Origin: an uncultured Rubritalea sp.
GTDB lineage: Bacteria; Verrucomicrobiota; Verrucomicrobiia; Verrucomicrobiales; Akkermansiaceae
Direction of reading: 5' to 3'
NCBI GenBank assembly: GCA_937132085.1
Contig: CAKZNV010000248.1
Coordinates: 38,243-102,242 of the forward strand
DNA: 64,000 bases
The position numbers and the translations under genes are program-made. The notes under the pieces are model-generated. The model was given only the letters and a program-made list of their open reading frames with translations. It did not search any database and was not told the origin of the DNA. This document shows, piece after piece, positions 9,411-18,768 of the stretch; the stretch's first letter is position 1, and each line of letters opens with the position of its first letter.

Positions 9411-10886
9411 ATGCAATTATCTTCTTCAACGCTACCTCTCATTCTCACTCTTCTAGCCACTCCCCTCTGTAAATCAGATCAGAAGGATTTCATTAATTTT
9501 GAGAATGACGACACGCTACACGGATCATTTCAGGGGCTCACTACCAGTGGAAAAATCATCTGGAAAAGTCCACAGGCTAACAACAATATCGCTTTCTCTA
9601 CTGATGAACTAAGACAGATCGTCTTTAATAATGGTGAACTTAAAAAGCCATTCACACACACTAGCTACATCACTCTGACAAACCTTGATGTCATCCCAGG
9701 CAACATCGCTAAAATGGATGAGGGCTTTGTCACGGTTAAAACTGACTTTGCAGGAGAGATTAAAATCCCTAATGATCAAATTTCGAACATAACATTTCAG
9801 CCACTAGGTGACAAAATCCTCTACCGCGGTCCATACTCAGAAGAAGGTTGGACAGCTACACCATTTCAGTCGACCAAGACTGACGACAAGAAGTCTGACG
9901 AAGAAAAAAAACAGACTAAAAAGGAAGGATGGACATTCAACAGCTTCACTTGGAAGCATACAGGCACTCCTAGCCTATTGATGAGTAATTTGAAACTCCC
10001 AGATAAGTTTCGATTTACTTTTGACATGGATTCACAAAGCAACAGTTATATCAATCTCGTTGTTTTAGCTGACATGAATCCTCCTAAAGAGGAAGAAGCT
10101 AAGGATGAAAAAGCTCCTAAAGTGAAAAGAACCAATAGTGCTAGTGTTATAGCTAACGCGATAGGCACAGGTCTCTCTTTCCGTATGACTACTAGTTCAG
10201 CCTCACTCCTGTTCTATGGCTTCGATAAAGAAGGCGTAGCATACACTAAGACTCTAACAAATTTGATTCAACACCGTTCATACCAACCCAACTACACACA
10301 GAAAAACTTCTATGATGTCCGAGTTGATAAAGCCAATAATTCCGTCTTATTCTATAAATCAAAGGTTCTTATCGGACAATGGGACATTTCGAATATCGCT
10401 GACGAACTCAAAGGCGATAAACTAGGCTACTATGTTCAATACAACAACTCAAAGAAGGTGAACAAATTCACTGATATGACTCTAAGCTCTTGGAGTGGAG
10501 TCATTGACCCTGCTATCACTTTGGAGAATGACAACAGAGACATCGTTATGCTAGCTAATGGCACAGATAGGTTTTCAGGTAAAACTATTGGCATAAAAGA
10601 AAACATCTTAGACCTCAAAGGTCCATTTGCTGAATTAGCTATTCCTACTGATCAGATTCAAACACTTTCCTTTGCTAAGAAAAACCAAGCAGAGCCCGTT
10701 ACCCCTTCTAGTGGTGATGTTGCGATTAGATTCTATGGATCAGGAAAAATCACTGGGGCTCTCAGTAAAGGACCTGATGGCTCATTCTACCTAGAAAACC
10801 CAACGCTCGGCAAACTAAAGATTAGCTTCGACTACATCACATCCATTCAATTTTCAGATCTAGATTACATCTACGAGATCGAGTAA
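9411..10886 (+). CDS. Tandem paralogue 1: secreted NGD-module / LamG-like protein
   Basis: 491 aa, signal peptide at residues 1-22. First of four consecutive related genes. The layout is two short beta-modules (residues about 25-75 and 80-130), a jelly-roll, LamG-like central domain (about 175-365) closing with SSWSGV, and two more modules (about 372-425 and 435-490). Each module follows hydrophobic-NGD/T-x-hydrophobic-xG, a turn, then 'IP..I..I', for example LANGTDRFSGKTIG. This copy has an inserted Lys/Glu-rich segment before and inside the central domain. It begins 2 bp after the alpha-toroid gene. No catalytic motif is visible; carbohydrate or cell-wall binding is a guess from the fold. 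Confidence 0.7.
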   Translation: MQLSSSTLPLILTLLATPLCKSDQKDFINFENDDTLHGSFQGLTTSGKIIWKSPQANNNIAFSTDELRQIVFNNGELKKPFTHTSYITLTNLDVIPGNIAKMDEGFVTVKTDFAGEIKIPNDQISNITFQPLGDKILYRGPYSEEGWTATPFQSTKTDDKKSDEEKKQTKKEGWTFNSFTWKHTGTPSLLMSNLKLPDKFRFTFDMDSQSNSYINLVVLADMNPPKEEEAKDEKAPKVKRTNSASVIANAIGTGLSFRMTTSSASLLFYGFDKEGVAYTKTLTNLIQHRSYQPNYTQKNFYDVRVDKANNSVLFYKSKVLIGQWDISNIADELKGDKLGYYVQYNNSKKVNKFTDMTLSSWSGVIDPAITLENDNRDIVMLANGTDRFSGKTIGIKENILDLKGPFAELAIPTDQIQTLSFAKKNQAEPVTPSSGDVAIRFYGSGKITGALSKGPDGSFYLENPTLGKLKISFDYITSIQFSDLDYIYEIE

Positions 10887-10953
10887 CTTAGACAATTCGT
10901 CCACTCCTTCATTTAGTAACCACACTTTTTCATCTTCTTTAAAAAAGACACTC

Positions 10954-12270
10954 ATGCGTTCATTCATTACATTTTCAAGCATTATAGCCGCCCTATTTAT
11001 CGGCGTCACCGCTAGCTCAGCTCAACATAAAGTTACTCTAACAAATGGAGATCAGCTTTCAGGAAAGCTCATCGATAGCGATACTGAGGGGGTGATATTC
11101 CTCGAGTATCCAAATTCCAATAAGCCGATCAAACTGCTAGAATCATCTATTCAGAATATAAAGCTTAACAGCAAAAGCGTTCTCGCTGACGGAAAACACA
11201 AGGAGCGCATCAAGCTCGTTAATGGTGATGAATTCCCAATAAGTCTTACATCTTTAGATAAAGACACGGTCTCGTTTAAGACTAGTTACGCTGGGAGTCA
11301 CACTATTCCTAGAGCACAAGTCTCAGGTATTTACTTCAATAACCTTGCTGAAGACCTTCTTTATCAAGGACCAAATAAGCTTACAAATTGGAAGCAGTAT
11401 GGCGGAAAATGGGAAGTTGTAGAAAATAAACTCACTTCCGTCCAAAGAGGCAAGATTTCTAAAAACATCAATAACTTAACTGAGAACTTCAAGATCGAAT
11501 TCGTTTCTAGTTGGACAGAGGTTGCTCCAAATATGAGAATTTATTTCTCCACCACTTCTGGAGACATTAACAAGAAACAGGATTGTTACTACATGGAGAT
11601 CAATGTCAGTGGGCAACGACTTGTCAAAAAAACAAATAATCGACTCACCTTCATTGGCACTAATCTCGTCCAGGCTGATACCTACAAAAATAAATCTGCT
11701 AAGTTTGAAATATTTGTAGATCGTCAATCCAACGTAGTCACCCTCTTTATTGATGGTAAAAAAGTCAAAGAATTTAAGGACAAAGACGCGGCACCAAAAG
11801 GCTCACAGATCATCTTTGAATGCTCACAACGACATAATGAGAAAATCTCATTTGAAGATATCTCTATCTCAAGCTGGAATGGCATCGCTCCTTCTAATAA
11901 TAAAAAGAACGCTGAAGCTCTCAAAAAGAATGACCTCATTATGAACACTTCTAGCACTCAGATGGCTGGCTCTATTGATAAGATAGTGCGTTCCAATAAT
12001 GACCTTCAAGTTCATCTCAACATCCCATTTGCTAAGAAACCTAGTGTCATTTCGAGCTCTAAAATCCAACACATTCTCCTCCAAACAGCAGATAAAGCTG
12101 AAGGATTGAAAACGACTAAATTTGGAGCGACTCTATCAATTGGTGGTAAACTATCTTTCAACCAATCCAAAATTGCTGGAGACACCATGACCGTCAGCCA
12201 TCCCATCATTGGAGAGCTTAACATCCTTCTCTCTTCTCTCCACGAAGTGAAGAGAAATACTGAAAAGTAG
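10954..12270 (+). CDS. Tandem paralogue 2: secreted NGD-module / LamG-like protein
   Basis: 438 aa, signal peptide 1-23 (ending SSAQ). Same architecture as its neighbours. Module 1 is LTNGDQLSGKLIDSD, module 2 is LVNGDEFPISLTSLD ending IPRAQVSGI, then the junction LLYQGPNKLTNW that all four copies share in some form. A LamG-like core follows, with IFVDRQSNVVTLFIDGK and SSWNGI. The C-terminal modules are more diverged. It starts 67 bp after paralogue 1. Probably exported to periplasm or outer surface; function unknown. Confidence 0.7.
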   Translation: MRSFITFSSIIAALFIGVTASSAQHKVTLTNGDQLSGKLIDSDTEGVIFLEYPNSNKPIKLLESSIQNIKLNSKSVLADGKHKERIKLVNGDEFPISLTSLDKDTVSFKTSYAGSHTIPRAQVSGIYFNNLAEDLLYQGPNKLTNWKQYGGKWEVVENKLTSVQRGKISKNINNLTENFKIEFVSSWTEVAPNMRIYFSTTSGDINKKQDCYYMEINVSGQRLVKKTNNRLTFIGTNLVQADTYKNKSAKFEIFVDRQSNVVTLFIDGKKVKEFKDKDAAPKGSQIIFECSQRHNEKISFEDISISSWNGIAPSNNKKNAEALKKNDLIMNTSSTQMAGSIDKIVRSNNDLQVHLNIPFAKKPSVISSSKIQHILLQTADKAEGLKTTKFGATLSIGGKLSFNQSKIAGDTMTVSHPIIGELNILLSSLHEVKRNTEK

Positions 12271-12290
12271 AACGGACATCCACATCGAAG

Positions 12291-13739
12291 ATGAAAAAAT
12301 CAACAAAATGCGAAATCTACAGAACTGACCATCGAGTCAGCGCATTTTGTTTACTATTACTCTGCTTCACACTCCCGCTCCTGCCTCAGCTTGGGAACGC
12401 CCAAACTGAACCTACTGCATCGTTACCTAGTTCTGAACATAGTTATCGATTAGTATTCAAAAATGGAGACTCGATGCATGCAAAAAGACTCTCCACGTCT
12501 AATAAATCTGACGACTCCATCTCTATCGAATCTAGATATTTGTTAGAAACCGCAGACTTTTCAATATCACAACTCAAGAGCATTGAGTTACAACTCGCAG
12601 CACAACCAAATAGCAAATTCTCTCCAGAGCACCTCGCCACTATCACCATTAGCGTAGCTAACCCTAAAGATGAACTTCTGAAGATTACTGAGAGAATAGA
12701 AGGTCAAATTATAAAGCTCGATGAAAACTATGTTACTCTCAAAACTCATTTTGCGACTAATCTCACTATCCCAAGAACTGAAATTCAGGATATAGAAATT
12801 GAAGACCAAACAGGAATTCTTTTTAAGTCCCCACGTTCAATCGGCAACTGGAGAGTGCATGACCAAGCGAATCCCTCGTGGAAAATTCAGCACCAACAAT
12901 TCATCAGCACCAAACAACAATGTGAAATCTCTAAAGACATCAAGCTTCCTGACCTCGCACATATTAGCTTTGAAGTGGAACATCAGAAAACACGTAGGTT
13001 TTATCTCTACTTCTATGCTGCTCAAAATGCTGATGATGATGAAGAGAAAACGAACTACTACCAATTTGTCACCCAGACTGGAACCCACTTTATTCAGCGT
13101 GTCACCAATGGAGTCATCCATCCCTTACAGCGTAAAATAGACAGGAACGCACCTAGGATCCGTAGCTCTCGAAGAAAAAAGCTAAGCTACGATCTCTACC
13201 TTGATCGTGAAAATGGTCAATTCCACATCTATATTGATGGTAATTTCTATCGTTCATTTCATGATGAAAATCCACAAACTGCCACATTAGGAACGTCGAT
13301 TCATCTCGTCTCTAAATCAGCTCCTCACATCATCTCAAATTTCAAAGTCAGAAGCTGGAGTGGAGCCCTAAACATGTCCACGCAGCTGGAACAAGATGAC
13401 ACGGACATCACCCCTAATCAGATCAAGCTTCACAACGGAGATTCAATCACAGGAACCACCAACAGCATTAAAAGTGAAGCCATCATGGTAGAAACTCAAT
13501 TCGGACTCCTAACAGTCCCACTAAAAGGAGTTTCGAAAATCCATAGCTCTACAGATAAAAAAACTACTCCTCTCAAGTTAACAAACACGCACATCAAAGC
13601 TAGCTTCCTAAACGAGGATTTTATCATACTAAAACTCAATAGCATCAAAGGCTATCAACTCAACGCCTCGCATCGAATCTTCGGAGAAAACACATACGAT
13701 TTGAGAGCATTCTCGAAAATTGAATTTAATCTTCAGTAA
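12291..13739 (+). CDS. Tandem paralogue 3: secreted NGD-module / LamG-like protein
   Basis: 482 aa with a longer basic N-region before the signal helix (about 17-37, ending GNAQ). Modules: FKNGDSMHAKRLS, then a second ending IPRTEIQDIEI, a LamG-like core (YLDRENGQFHIYIDGNFY, RSWSG), then LHNGDSITGTTN and a last module ending FGENTYDLRAFSKIEF. This copy and the next are the most alike of the four, sharing that C-terminal FGE..(Y/F)DLRAF block, which suggests the most recent duplication. It starts 20 bp after paralogue 2, so cotranscription is likely. Confidence 0.7.
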   Translation: MKKSTKCEIYRTDHRVSAFCLLLLCFTLPLLPQLGNAQTEPTASLPSSEHSYRLVFKNGDSMHAKRLSTSNKSDDSISIESRYLLETADFSISQLKSIELQLAAQPNSKFSPEHLATITISVANPKDELLKITERIEGQIIKLDENYVTLKTHFATNLTIPRTEIQDIEIEDQTGILFKSPRSIGNWRVHDQANPSWKIQHQQFISTKQQCEISKDIKLPDLAHISFEVEHQKTRRFYLYFYAAQNADDDEEKTNYYQFVTQTGTHFIQRVTNGVIHPLQRKIDRNAPRIRSSRRKKLSYDLYLDRENGQFHIYIDGNFYRSFHDENPQTATLGTSIHLVSKSAPHIISNFKVRSWSGALNMSTQLEQDDTDITPNQIKLHNGDSITGTTNSIKSEAIMVETQFGLLTVPLKGVSKIHSSTDKKTTPLKLTNTHIKASFLNEDFIILKLNSIKGYQLNASHRIFGENTYDLRAFSKIEFNLQ

Positions 13740-13798
13740 TCACCACTCTATAACACTTAAAAATTAAAGTCTAACGACTAACTTCACCATAAATCACC

Positions 13799-15217
13799 AT
13801 GATAAAATCTATCACAACATCACTCTTACTCTACGCCGCATCACTAGGAAGCATCATGGCTCAAGATGAGCAGCCACTGTCAGCGAAGCTGAACTTCCTC
13901 AATGGTGACACGTTCTCAGGACAAATCATAAAATGGGACACAGAAAAAATTCAAATCAAGAGCGCGTTCCTAGTAGACCCAGCTACCTTCCCTACTGCAA
14001 ATCTCGTCGACGTCATTCTAGAGAGTGACGGCACCCCGATTATCCAAAAAGATGATCCTAATGCGAAAGAGAAGGCTATCACCACCATTAAAATGAATAA
14101 TCGCTTCAACATGTCTGATGAACATGATGTGATCAAAGGTGAATTTAAGCAGATAGATGATGATTCTGTCACCATCGACACTGCATACGCGGGTCAGCTA
14201 AAGATCGATCGAAAGATGATCAACAAACTTTGGATTGAGACTGAGTCAGGTTATATCTACAGTGGCCCAAACAACTTAAAAGAATGGCATAACAACGAGC
14301 CTAGCCAAGTATGGAGATACACCAACAACTCCCTTATTGCTGAAGCTACAGCAAGCATTTCAAAAGATGTAAAGCTACCAAATCAAGCTGTGATAAGCAT
14401 GGATCACGAATGGAAAGGTAATCCCTATTTTTCTACTAAACTCTACTCTAGCGATCATGAGCAGTCTCGTCCTGACTTCCACTACGAATTCGTTGCCCGC
14501 TCTGGTAGCCTATATATCCAAAAAGTATTTGAAAATAGAACAACTCGACTCAACACAAAAAACCAACTAGGCAATCGTCCTTTTGGCCGTGGAAGAGTTT
14601 TAAATAACGCGAAAAGTGCTCATTACGACATCTATATGGATATCGATAAAGGCATTTTTCATATCTACTTAAATGGCAAGCTCTTTGGAACTTACACGGA
14701 CCCATCCCCTAAACCTGAAAAATTTGGAACTGCAATACACCTCTTTAACCATAATAATTCTAAATCAAAGATCTCTAAAATAAGAATCAATGCCTGGAAC
14801 GGAAATGAACCACAAAATGAAGATGACTCAGCTCTAAAGGCTCTCAAAGGTGAAGGTCAAAAAGTGCTACTTCGTAACGGAGACGCTGTGCTCGGTCAGA
14901 TTGGTGCAATCAAAAATGGCTTCATTGAAGTTGTTACTGAATTTGGCCCACTGAAAATTCCAGTGATAGGTATGAGAACAATTGACCTCTCTGGATCAGA
15001 GAAGCACAAACCTAAAAGATATAAGGAAGACATCAAAGCATGGTTCAATGAACAAGAATGGGTCATCCTTAAGCCGATAGAAATTAACGGCAATAAACTC
15101 AAAGCTTTCCACCAAGCATTTGGTGAAAAAGAATTTGATCTTAGAGCATTCACACGTATCGACCTTCACGTCAATAATGAGAAGATCAATAGTCTTCGTA
15201 AGGTTGAAGAATGGTAA
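13799..15217 (+). CDS. Tandem paralogue 4: secreted NGD-module / LamG-like protein
   Basis: 472 aa, signal peptide 1-21 (ending SIMAQ). Modules: FLNGDTFSGQIIKWD, then a second with SVTIDTAYAGQLKI and the shared YSGPNNLKEW junction, the LamG-like core (YMDIDKGIFHIYLNGKLF, NAWNGNEP), LRNGDAVLGQIGAI ending IPVIGMRTI, and the C-terminal FGEKEFDLRAFTRIDL block shared with paralogue 3. It is the last gene of the array; a weak hairpin follows at 15243. Function unknown. Confidence 0.7.
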   Translation: MIKSITTSLLLYAASLGSIMAQDEQPLSAKLNFLNGDTFSGQIIKWDTEKIQIKSAFLVDPATFPTANLVDVILESDGTPIIQKDDPNAKEKAITTIKMNNRFNMSDEHDVIKGEFKQIDDDSVTIDTAYAGQLKIDRKMINKLWIETESGYIYSGPNNLKEWHNNEPSQVWRYTNNSLIAEATASISKDVKLPNQAVISMDHEWKGNPYFSTKLYSSDHEQSRPDFHYEFVARSGSLYIQKVFENRTTRLNTKNQLGNRPFGRGRVLNNAKSAHYDIYMDIDKGIFHIYLNGKLFGTYTDPSPKPEKFGTAIHLFNHNNSKSKISKIRINAWNGNEPQNEDDSALKALKGEGQKVLLRNGDAVLGQIGAIKNGFIEVVTEFGPLKIPVIGMRTIDLSGSEKHKPKRYKEDIKAWFNEQEWVILKPIEINGNKLKAFHQAFGEKEFDLRAFTRIDLHVNNEKINSLRKVEEW

Positions 15218-15242
15218 TCCTCCTACTTATTACTAACATTAA

Positions 15243-15271
15243 AAGGCTTAGCTAATATTAAGTTTAGCCTT
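15243..15271 (+). terminator. Weak hairpin after the tandem paralogue array
   Basis: AAGGCT (15243-15248) can pair with AGCCTT (15266-15271). The trailing sequence is AT-rich but lacks a solid T tract, so termination here is only possible. Confidence 0.3.
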
Positions 15272-15303
15272 CAATAAATTCATTTTCATGGTTTAATACA
15301 TGC

Positions 15304-17571
15304 ATGCAAAATGAAGATAAACCGATTAGCGTAAAGAAACCTAAAACATGGGCTGCAGGTCGCCCAGCGGTGACCTCCTCGATGAAGCAAATCATCTCCA
15401 CCGCAGGATTGGTGCGTGGAACTAAAGCTCTTCTAGAATTAAATCAGACTGATGGATTCGATTGCCCTAGCTGCGCCTGGCCTGACCCAGATGATCATCG
15501 TGCTACTACCGAGTTTTGCGAAAACGGTGCCAAAGCAGTCGCTTCTGAAGCTACTTCTAAAATAGTCGATGAACGATTCTTCCGCTCCCACTCTATCGAA
15601 CAACTCCAAGCTGAGAGCGACTACTGGCATGACCAACAAGGCCGCCTAACCAGCCCAATGGTGCTCCGTGAAGGCGACACTCATTATCAACCAATCAGCT
15701 GGGACGATACGTTCGCATTGATCGCAGATGAACTAAATTCTCTCTCTCACCCTGACGATGCCGCATTTTACACCTCAGGCAGAGCTAGCAATGAAGCAGC
15801 ATTTCTCTACCAACTTTTCGTCCGTGTATTCGGCACAAATAACCTCCCCGATTGCTCTAACATGTGCCACGAATCCAGCGGCTCTGGACTCGGTGCCTCC
15901 ATCGGCATCGGTAAAGGCACAGTTTCGCTCGAAGACATCCAGACCTCAGACACCATCATCGTAGTTGGTCAGAACCCCGGCACCAACCACCCTCGCATGT
16001 TGGCTGCACTCGAAGACTGTGTGAACCAAGGCGGCAAAGTAATAGCTGTCAATCCACTCATCGAAGCTGGTCTCCTAGCCTTCGCCCATCCTCAGAAAAT
16101 CTCTGGCATGTTCAACCGTGCCACACCACTCACTTCTCAATATCTGCAAGTCAGAGTCAATGGAGACATGGCTCTCTTCCGAGGCATTGCCAAATCTCTC
16201 TTCGAACGTGAAGAGCAAGCTCCGGGAACAATCCTCGATCACACCTTTATTGGCGAACACACTACTCAGGCAGCTGAATATGAAGCCGCCGTCGAAGCTA
16301 CTTCTTGGCAGCAGATCATCGATGACTCAGGCATACCTCGTGAAGAAATCGAGAAGCTTACTGACACCATTCTAGACCGAAATCAAAAACTCATCACCTG
16401 CTGGGCAATGGGAGTCACTCAGCAGAAAAACGCAGTCGACACCATCCGTGAAATCGTCAACGTCCACCTACTCATCGGTGCAATCGGCCGTGACGGAGCT
16501 GGACTCTGCCCAGTCCGAGGCCACTCCAATGTCCAAGGCGACCGCACCATGGGAATCTTCGAGAAACTCCCTGAATGGTTCCACCTATCTCTAGAAAAAC
16601 ACTTCAGATTCGAATCCCCACGTAAACATGGATACGACGTAGTGGAAGCGATCCATGCCATGCACTCTGGCGATCTTAAAGTCTTCATCGCTCTCGGCGG
16701 AAATTTCCTCCAAGCTGCACCAGACACCGACTATACCGCTGAGGCTCTGAGAAAGACTAATCTCACCTGTCACATCGCTACCAAGCTCAACCGCTCTCAC
16801 CTCGTCACCGGAAAAACTGGCCTCATCCTCCCCTGTCTAGGGCGCTCAGACCGCGATACTCAGGCATCTGGCGACCAATTCGTCACCTGCGAAAATTCCA
16901 TGGGAGTCGTCCACAAATCGAAAGGCAAACTAACACCAAACTCGGATCTCATGATGTCAGAGCCTATGATTATTGCTCGCATGGCAGAAGCAACCCTCGG
17001 TGATACCGATACCATTAAATGGACAGAGCTAGGCGATGACTATGATCGCATTCGTGACCACATCGCTGCCGTCATCCCAGGATTCGAAGACTTCAACCAT
17101 CGTGTCAGTGAGCCGGGAGGATTCTACTTACCCAATGCACCGAAACAACGCATTTGGAGCACCGATACCCAAAAAGCTAATTTCAACCCAGCTGCACTTA
17201 GTATCTTCAACGTCGCCCCTGGCCACCTAGCCCTACAGACACTACGCAGCCACGATCAGTATAACACCACCATCTACGGCCTAGATGATCGCTACCGTGG
17301 CATAGGAAATAACCGCATGATCGTCTTCCTCAACCCTGACGACATGAAAGACCGAGGTATCAAACCACTCCAGCCACTGCGTATCACCAGCCATTTCCAA
17401 GGCGAACTCAGACATGCGGATAATTTCAAAGCCATCCCATACGACATGCCGAGAGGAGCAGCTGCAGCCTACTTCCCAGAGGCAAATGGACTAGTTCCGA
17501 TCAACTCTACAGCCGATATCTCAAACACACCGACCAGTAAAGGCATCGAAATCTCACTCGAAATCCTCTAA
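15304..17571 (+). CDS. FdhF/YdeP-family molybdopterin oxidoreductase
   Basis: 755 aa, the usual length for YdeP-type enzymes of the DMSO-reductase/formate-dehydrogenase superfamily. The N-terminus has the YdeP hallmark FDCPSCAWPDPDDHR near residue 52, a Cys pair with a third Cys in TEFCENGAKAV. The molybdopterin region shows SNMCHESSG near residue 188, where the Cys is a candidate Mo ligand (inference). VGQNPGTNHPRML, HSNVQGDRTMGI and the C-terminal aspartate-decarboxylase-like fold (NRMIVFLNPDDM) fit the family. It has no signal peptide, so it is cytoplasmic. Substrate is unknown; E. coli YdeP is linked to acid resistance. Eleven bases separate it from ispD, but the two roles are unrelated. 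Confidence 0.92.
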   Translation: MQNEDKPISVKKPKTWAAGRPAVTSSMKQIISTAGLVRGTKALLELNQTDGFDCPSCAWPDPDDHRATTEFCENGAKAVASEATSKIVDERFFRSHSIEQLQAESDYWHDQQGRLTSPMVLREGDTHYQPISWDDTFALIADELNSLSHPDDAAFYTSGRASNEAAFLYQLFVRVFGTNNLPDCSNMCHESSGSGLGASIGIGKGTVSLEDIQTSDTIIVVGQNPGTNHPRMLAALEDCVNQGGKVIAVNPLIEAGLLAFAHPQKISGMFNRATPLTSQYLQVRVNGDMALFRGIAKSLFEREEQAPGTILDHTFIGEHTTQAAEYEAAVEATSWQQIIDDSGIPREEIEKLTDTILDRNQKLITCWAMGVTQQKNAVDTIREIVNVHLLIGAIGRDGAGLCPVRGHSNVQGDRTMGIFEKLPEWFHLSLEKHFRFESPRKHGYDVVEAIHAMHSGDLKVFIALGGNFLQAAPDTDYTAEALRKTNLTCHIATKLNRSHLVTGKTGLILPCLGRSDRDTQASGDQFVTCENSMGVVHKSKGKLTPNSDLMMSEPMIIARMAEATLGDTDTIKWTELGDDYDRIRDHIAAVIPGFEDFNHRVSEPGGFYLPNAPKQRIWSTDTQKANFNPAALSIFNVAPGHLALQTLRSHDQYNTTIYGLDDRYRGIGNNRMIVFLNPDDMKDRGIKPLQPLRITSHFQGELRHADNFKAIPYDMPRGAAAAYFPEANGLVPINSTADISNTPTSKGIEISLEIL

Positions 17572-17582
17572 TTACTAAACAC

Positions 17583-18227
17583 ATGCTCTCCGTAATTATT
17601 GTAGCAGCTGGCTCTAGCAGAAGAATGGGCTTTGATAAGCTCATGGCTCCGCTAAATGGCAAACCAGTCCTCCATCACACTCTCACAGCACTACTCACCG
17701 CTGCAGAAGTAGGTGAAGTCATCCTCGTCAGCACTCAGGAACGCTACGATGAACTCAACATCAGCAACCCAAATCTCAAGCTCGTCTCAGGCGGTTCAGA
17801 GCGTCACGACTCAGTCGCTAACGGAATAGCTGCCATATCAGCTGACAGTAGCTACATTGCAGTCCACGACGGAGCACGACCACTCATCACTCACGAACAG
17901 ATCACCAATGTGCTAAACTCTGCCAAGCAACATGGAGCAGCCACATCAGCCAGAAAAATCACTGAGACCGTCAAACGCTCGAACGATCAGCAATTCGCCA
18001 TCGAATCCGTCAGCCGAGAAAACCTCTGGCTCATGGAAACCCCACAAATCTTCAAAGCCGACCTCCTGCGCAAAGCCTATCAGCACGTCAAAGACTCCAG
18101 TGCTCTAGTCACAGACGAAGTCTCCGCTCTAGAACTCATCGGCATCCCCACCTTCCTAGCAGAAAACGCCACCCCAAACCCAAAGATCACCTTCCCCCAC
18201 GATCTAGTAATCTTAGAAGAATCCTAA
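17583..18227 (+). CDS. ispD: 2-C-methyl-D-erythritol 4-phosphate cytidylyltransferase
   Basis: 214 aa enzyme of the non-mevalonate isoprenoid pathway. It joins CTP and MEP to give CDP-ME in the cytoplasm. The nucleotide-binding N-terminus VAAGSSRRMGFDKLMAPLNG has the Gly-rich loop with catalytic Arg and Lys. VHDGARP near residue 97 and VTDEVSALE near 178 are further IspD signatures. The length is slightly short of the typical 225-235 aa but complete. ispF, often fused or adjacent, is not nearby. It starts 11 bp after the YdeP-like gene with no Shine-Dalgarno. Confidence 0.95.
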   Translation: MLSVIIVAAGSSRRMGFDKLMAPLNGKPVLHHTLTALLTAAEVGEVILVSTQERYDELNISNPNLKLVSGGSERHDSVANGIAAISADSSYIAVHDGARPLITHEQITNVLNSAKQHGAATSARKITETVKRSNDQQFAIESVSRENLWLMETPQIFKADLLRKAYQHVKDSSALVTDEVSALELIGIPTFLAENATPNPKITFPHDLVILEES

Positions 18228-18236
18228 CAGCCTCTA

Positions 18237-18370
18237 CCCGCACTCCAAAGGAGTCACATCTACAACAAAAGGCTGAAAACCTAACAAATACTCCAGCCCA
18301 GGCTGCAGCGAAGTAAGCCCTGGGTTTATGATTTAGTAAGACACAAAGGCCTGAAAGGCTGACACATGCT
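18237..18370. repeat. Dispersed intergenic repeat, CCAAAGG/AGCCCAGG type (copy 1)
   Basis: This spacer contains the 13-bp palindrome ACTCCAAAGGAGT (18242-18254), GGCTGAAAACC, a CCCAGG...CCCTGGG hairpin (18297-18324) and GGCCTGAAAGGCT. The last bases of the window (63960-64000) carry the same kind of palindrome (GCACCAAAGGTGC) followed by a related AGCCTAGGGCAACGCCCT. It lies after the ispD stop and outside any credible ORF. Confidence 0.6.
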
Positions 18371-18397
18371 CACTCCACCTCCGAACACCTCTAAAGA

Positions 18398-18742
18398 CTA
18401 ACGGTATTTATCAAACTCAGACTGAGCATCGTCACCTTGCTTCTCTAGTTTTTCCATACTCTCGTCAGCTTGTTGCTCAGCATTCTCTACTCGTTTCTCA
18501 AACCAGAGCTTGTTCATTTCACCTAACTTCTCTTCTTGTAAATCATAAAAGAGTTCATCGTAATCGATCGGCTTCACGTCTTGCTCCCACTCCGAGTCAT
18601 ACTCCACATCAGGTCCAGCTCCTACATTCAACTCAATTGAATCAGACTTAAACAAATCAAACTGATTGACCACAAAAATAGCAACAATCGCTCCCAAAAA
18701 GGATCCAATCAGTAAATACCATAACACGTTAAACGCCTTCAT
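18398..18742 (-). CDS. Small membrane-anchored hypothetical protein
   Basis: 114 aa. One N-terminal transmembrane helix (about residues 7-28, VLWYLLIGSFLGAIVAIFVV), then an acidic, mostly helical soluble part rich in Glu/Gln/Lys (ENAEQQADESMEKLEKQG) likely to form a short coiled coil. It lies 26 bp upstream of mnmE on the map, that is downstream of mnmE in transcription, so it may share its transcript. I recognise no family. Confidence 0.6.
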   Translation of the reverse strand: MKAFNVLWYLLIGSFLGAIVAIFVVNQFDLFKSDSIELNVGAGPDVEYDSEWEQDVKPIDYDELFYDLQEEKLGEMNKLWFEKRVENAEQQADESMEKLEKQGDDAQSEFDKYR

Positions 18743-18768
18743 CGTTAGAGTATAAGCAGATTATTTAC

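Noticed and set aside
15304-17571. Selenocysteine-type formate dehydrogenase
   Set aside because: The FdhF similarity is to the YdeP branch; no in-frame UGA and no formate-lyase genes nearby.
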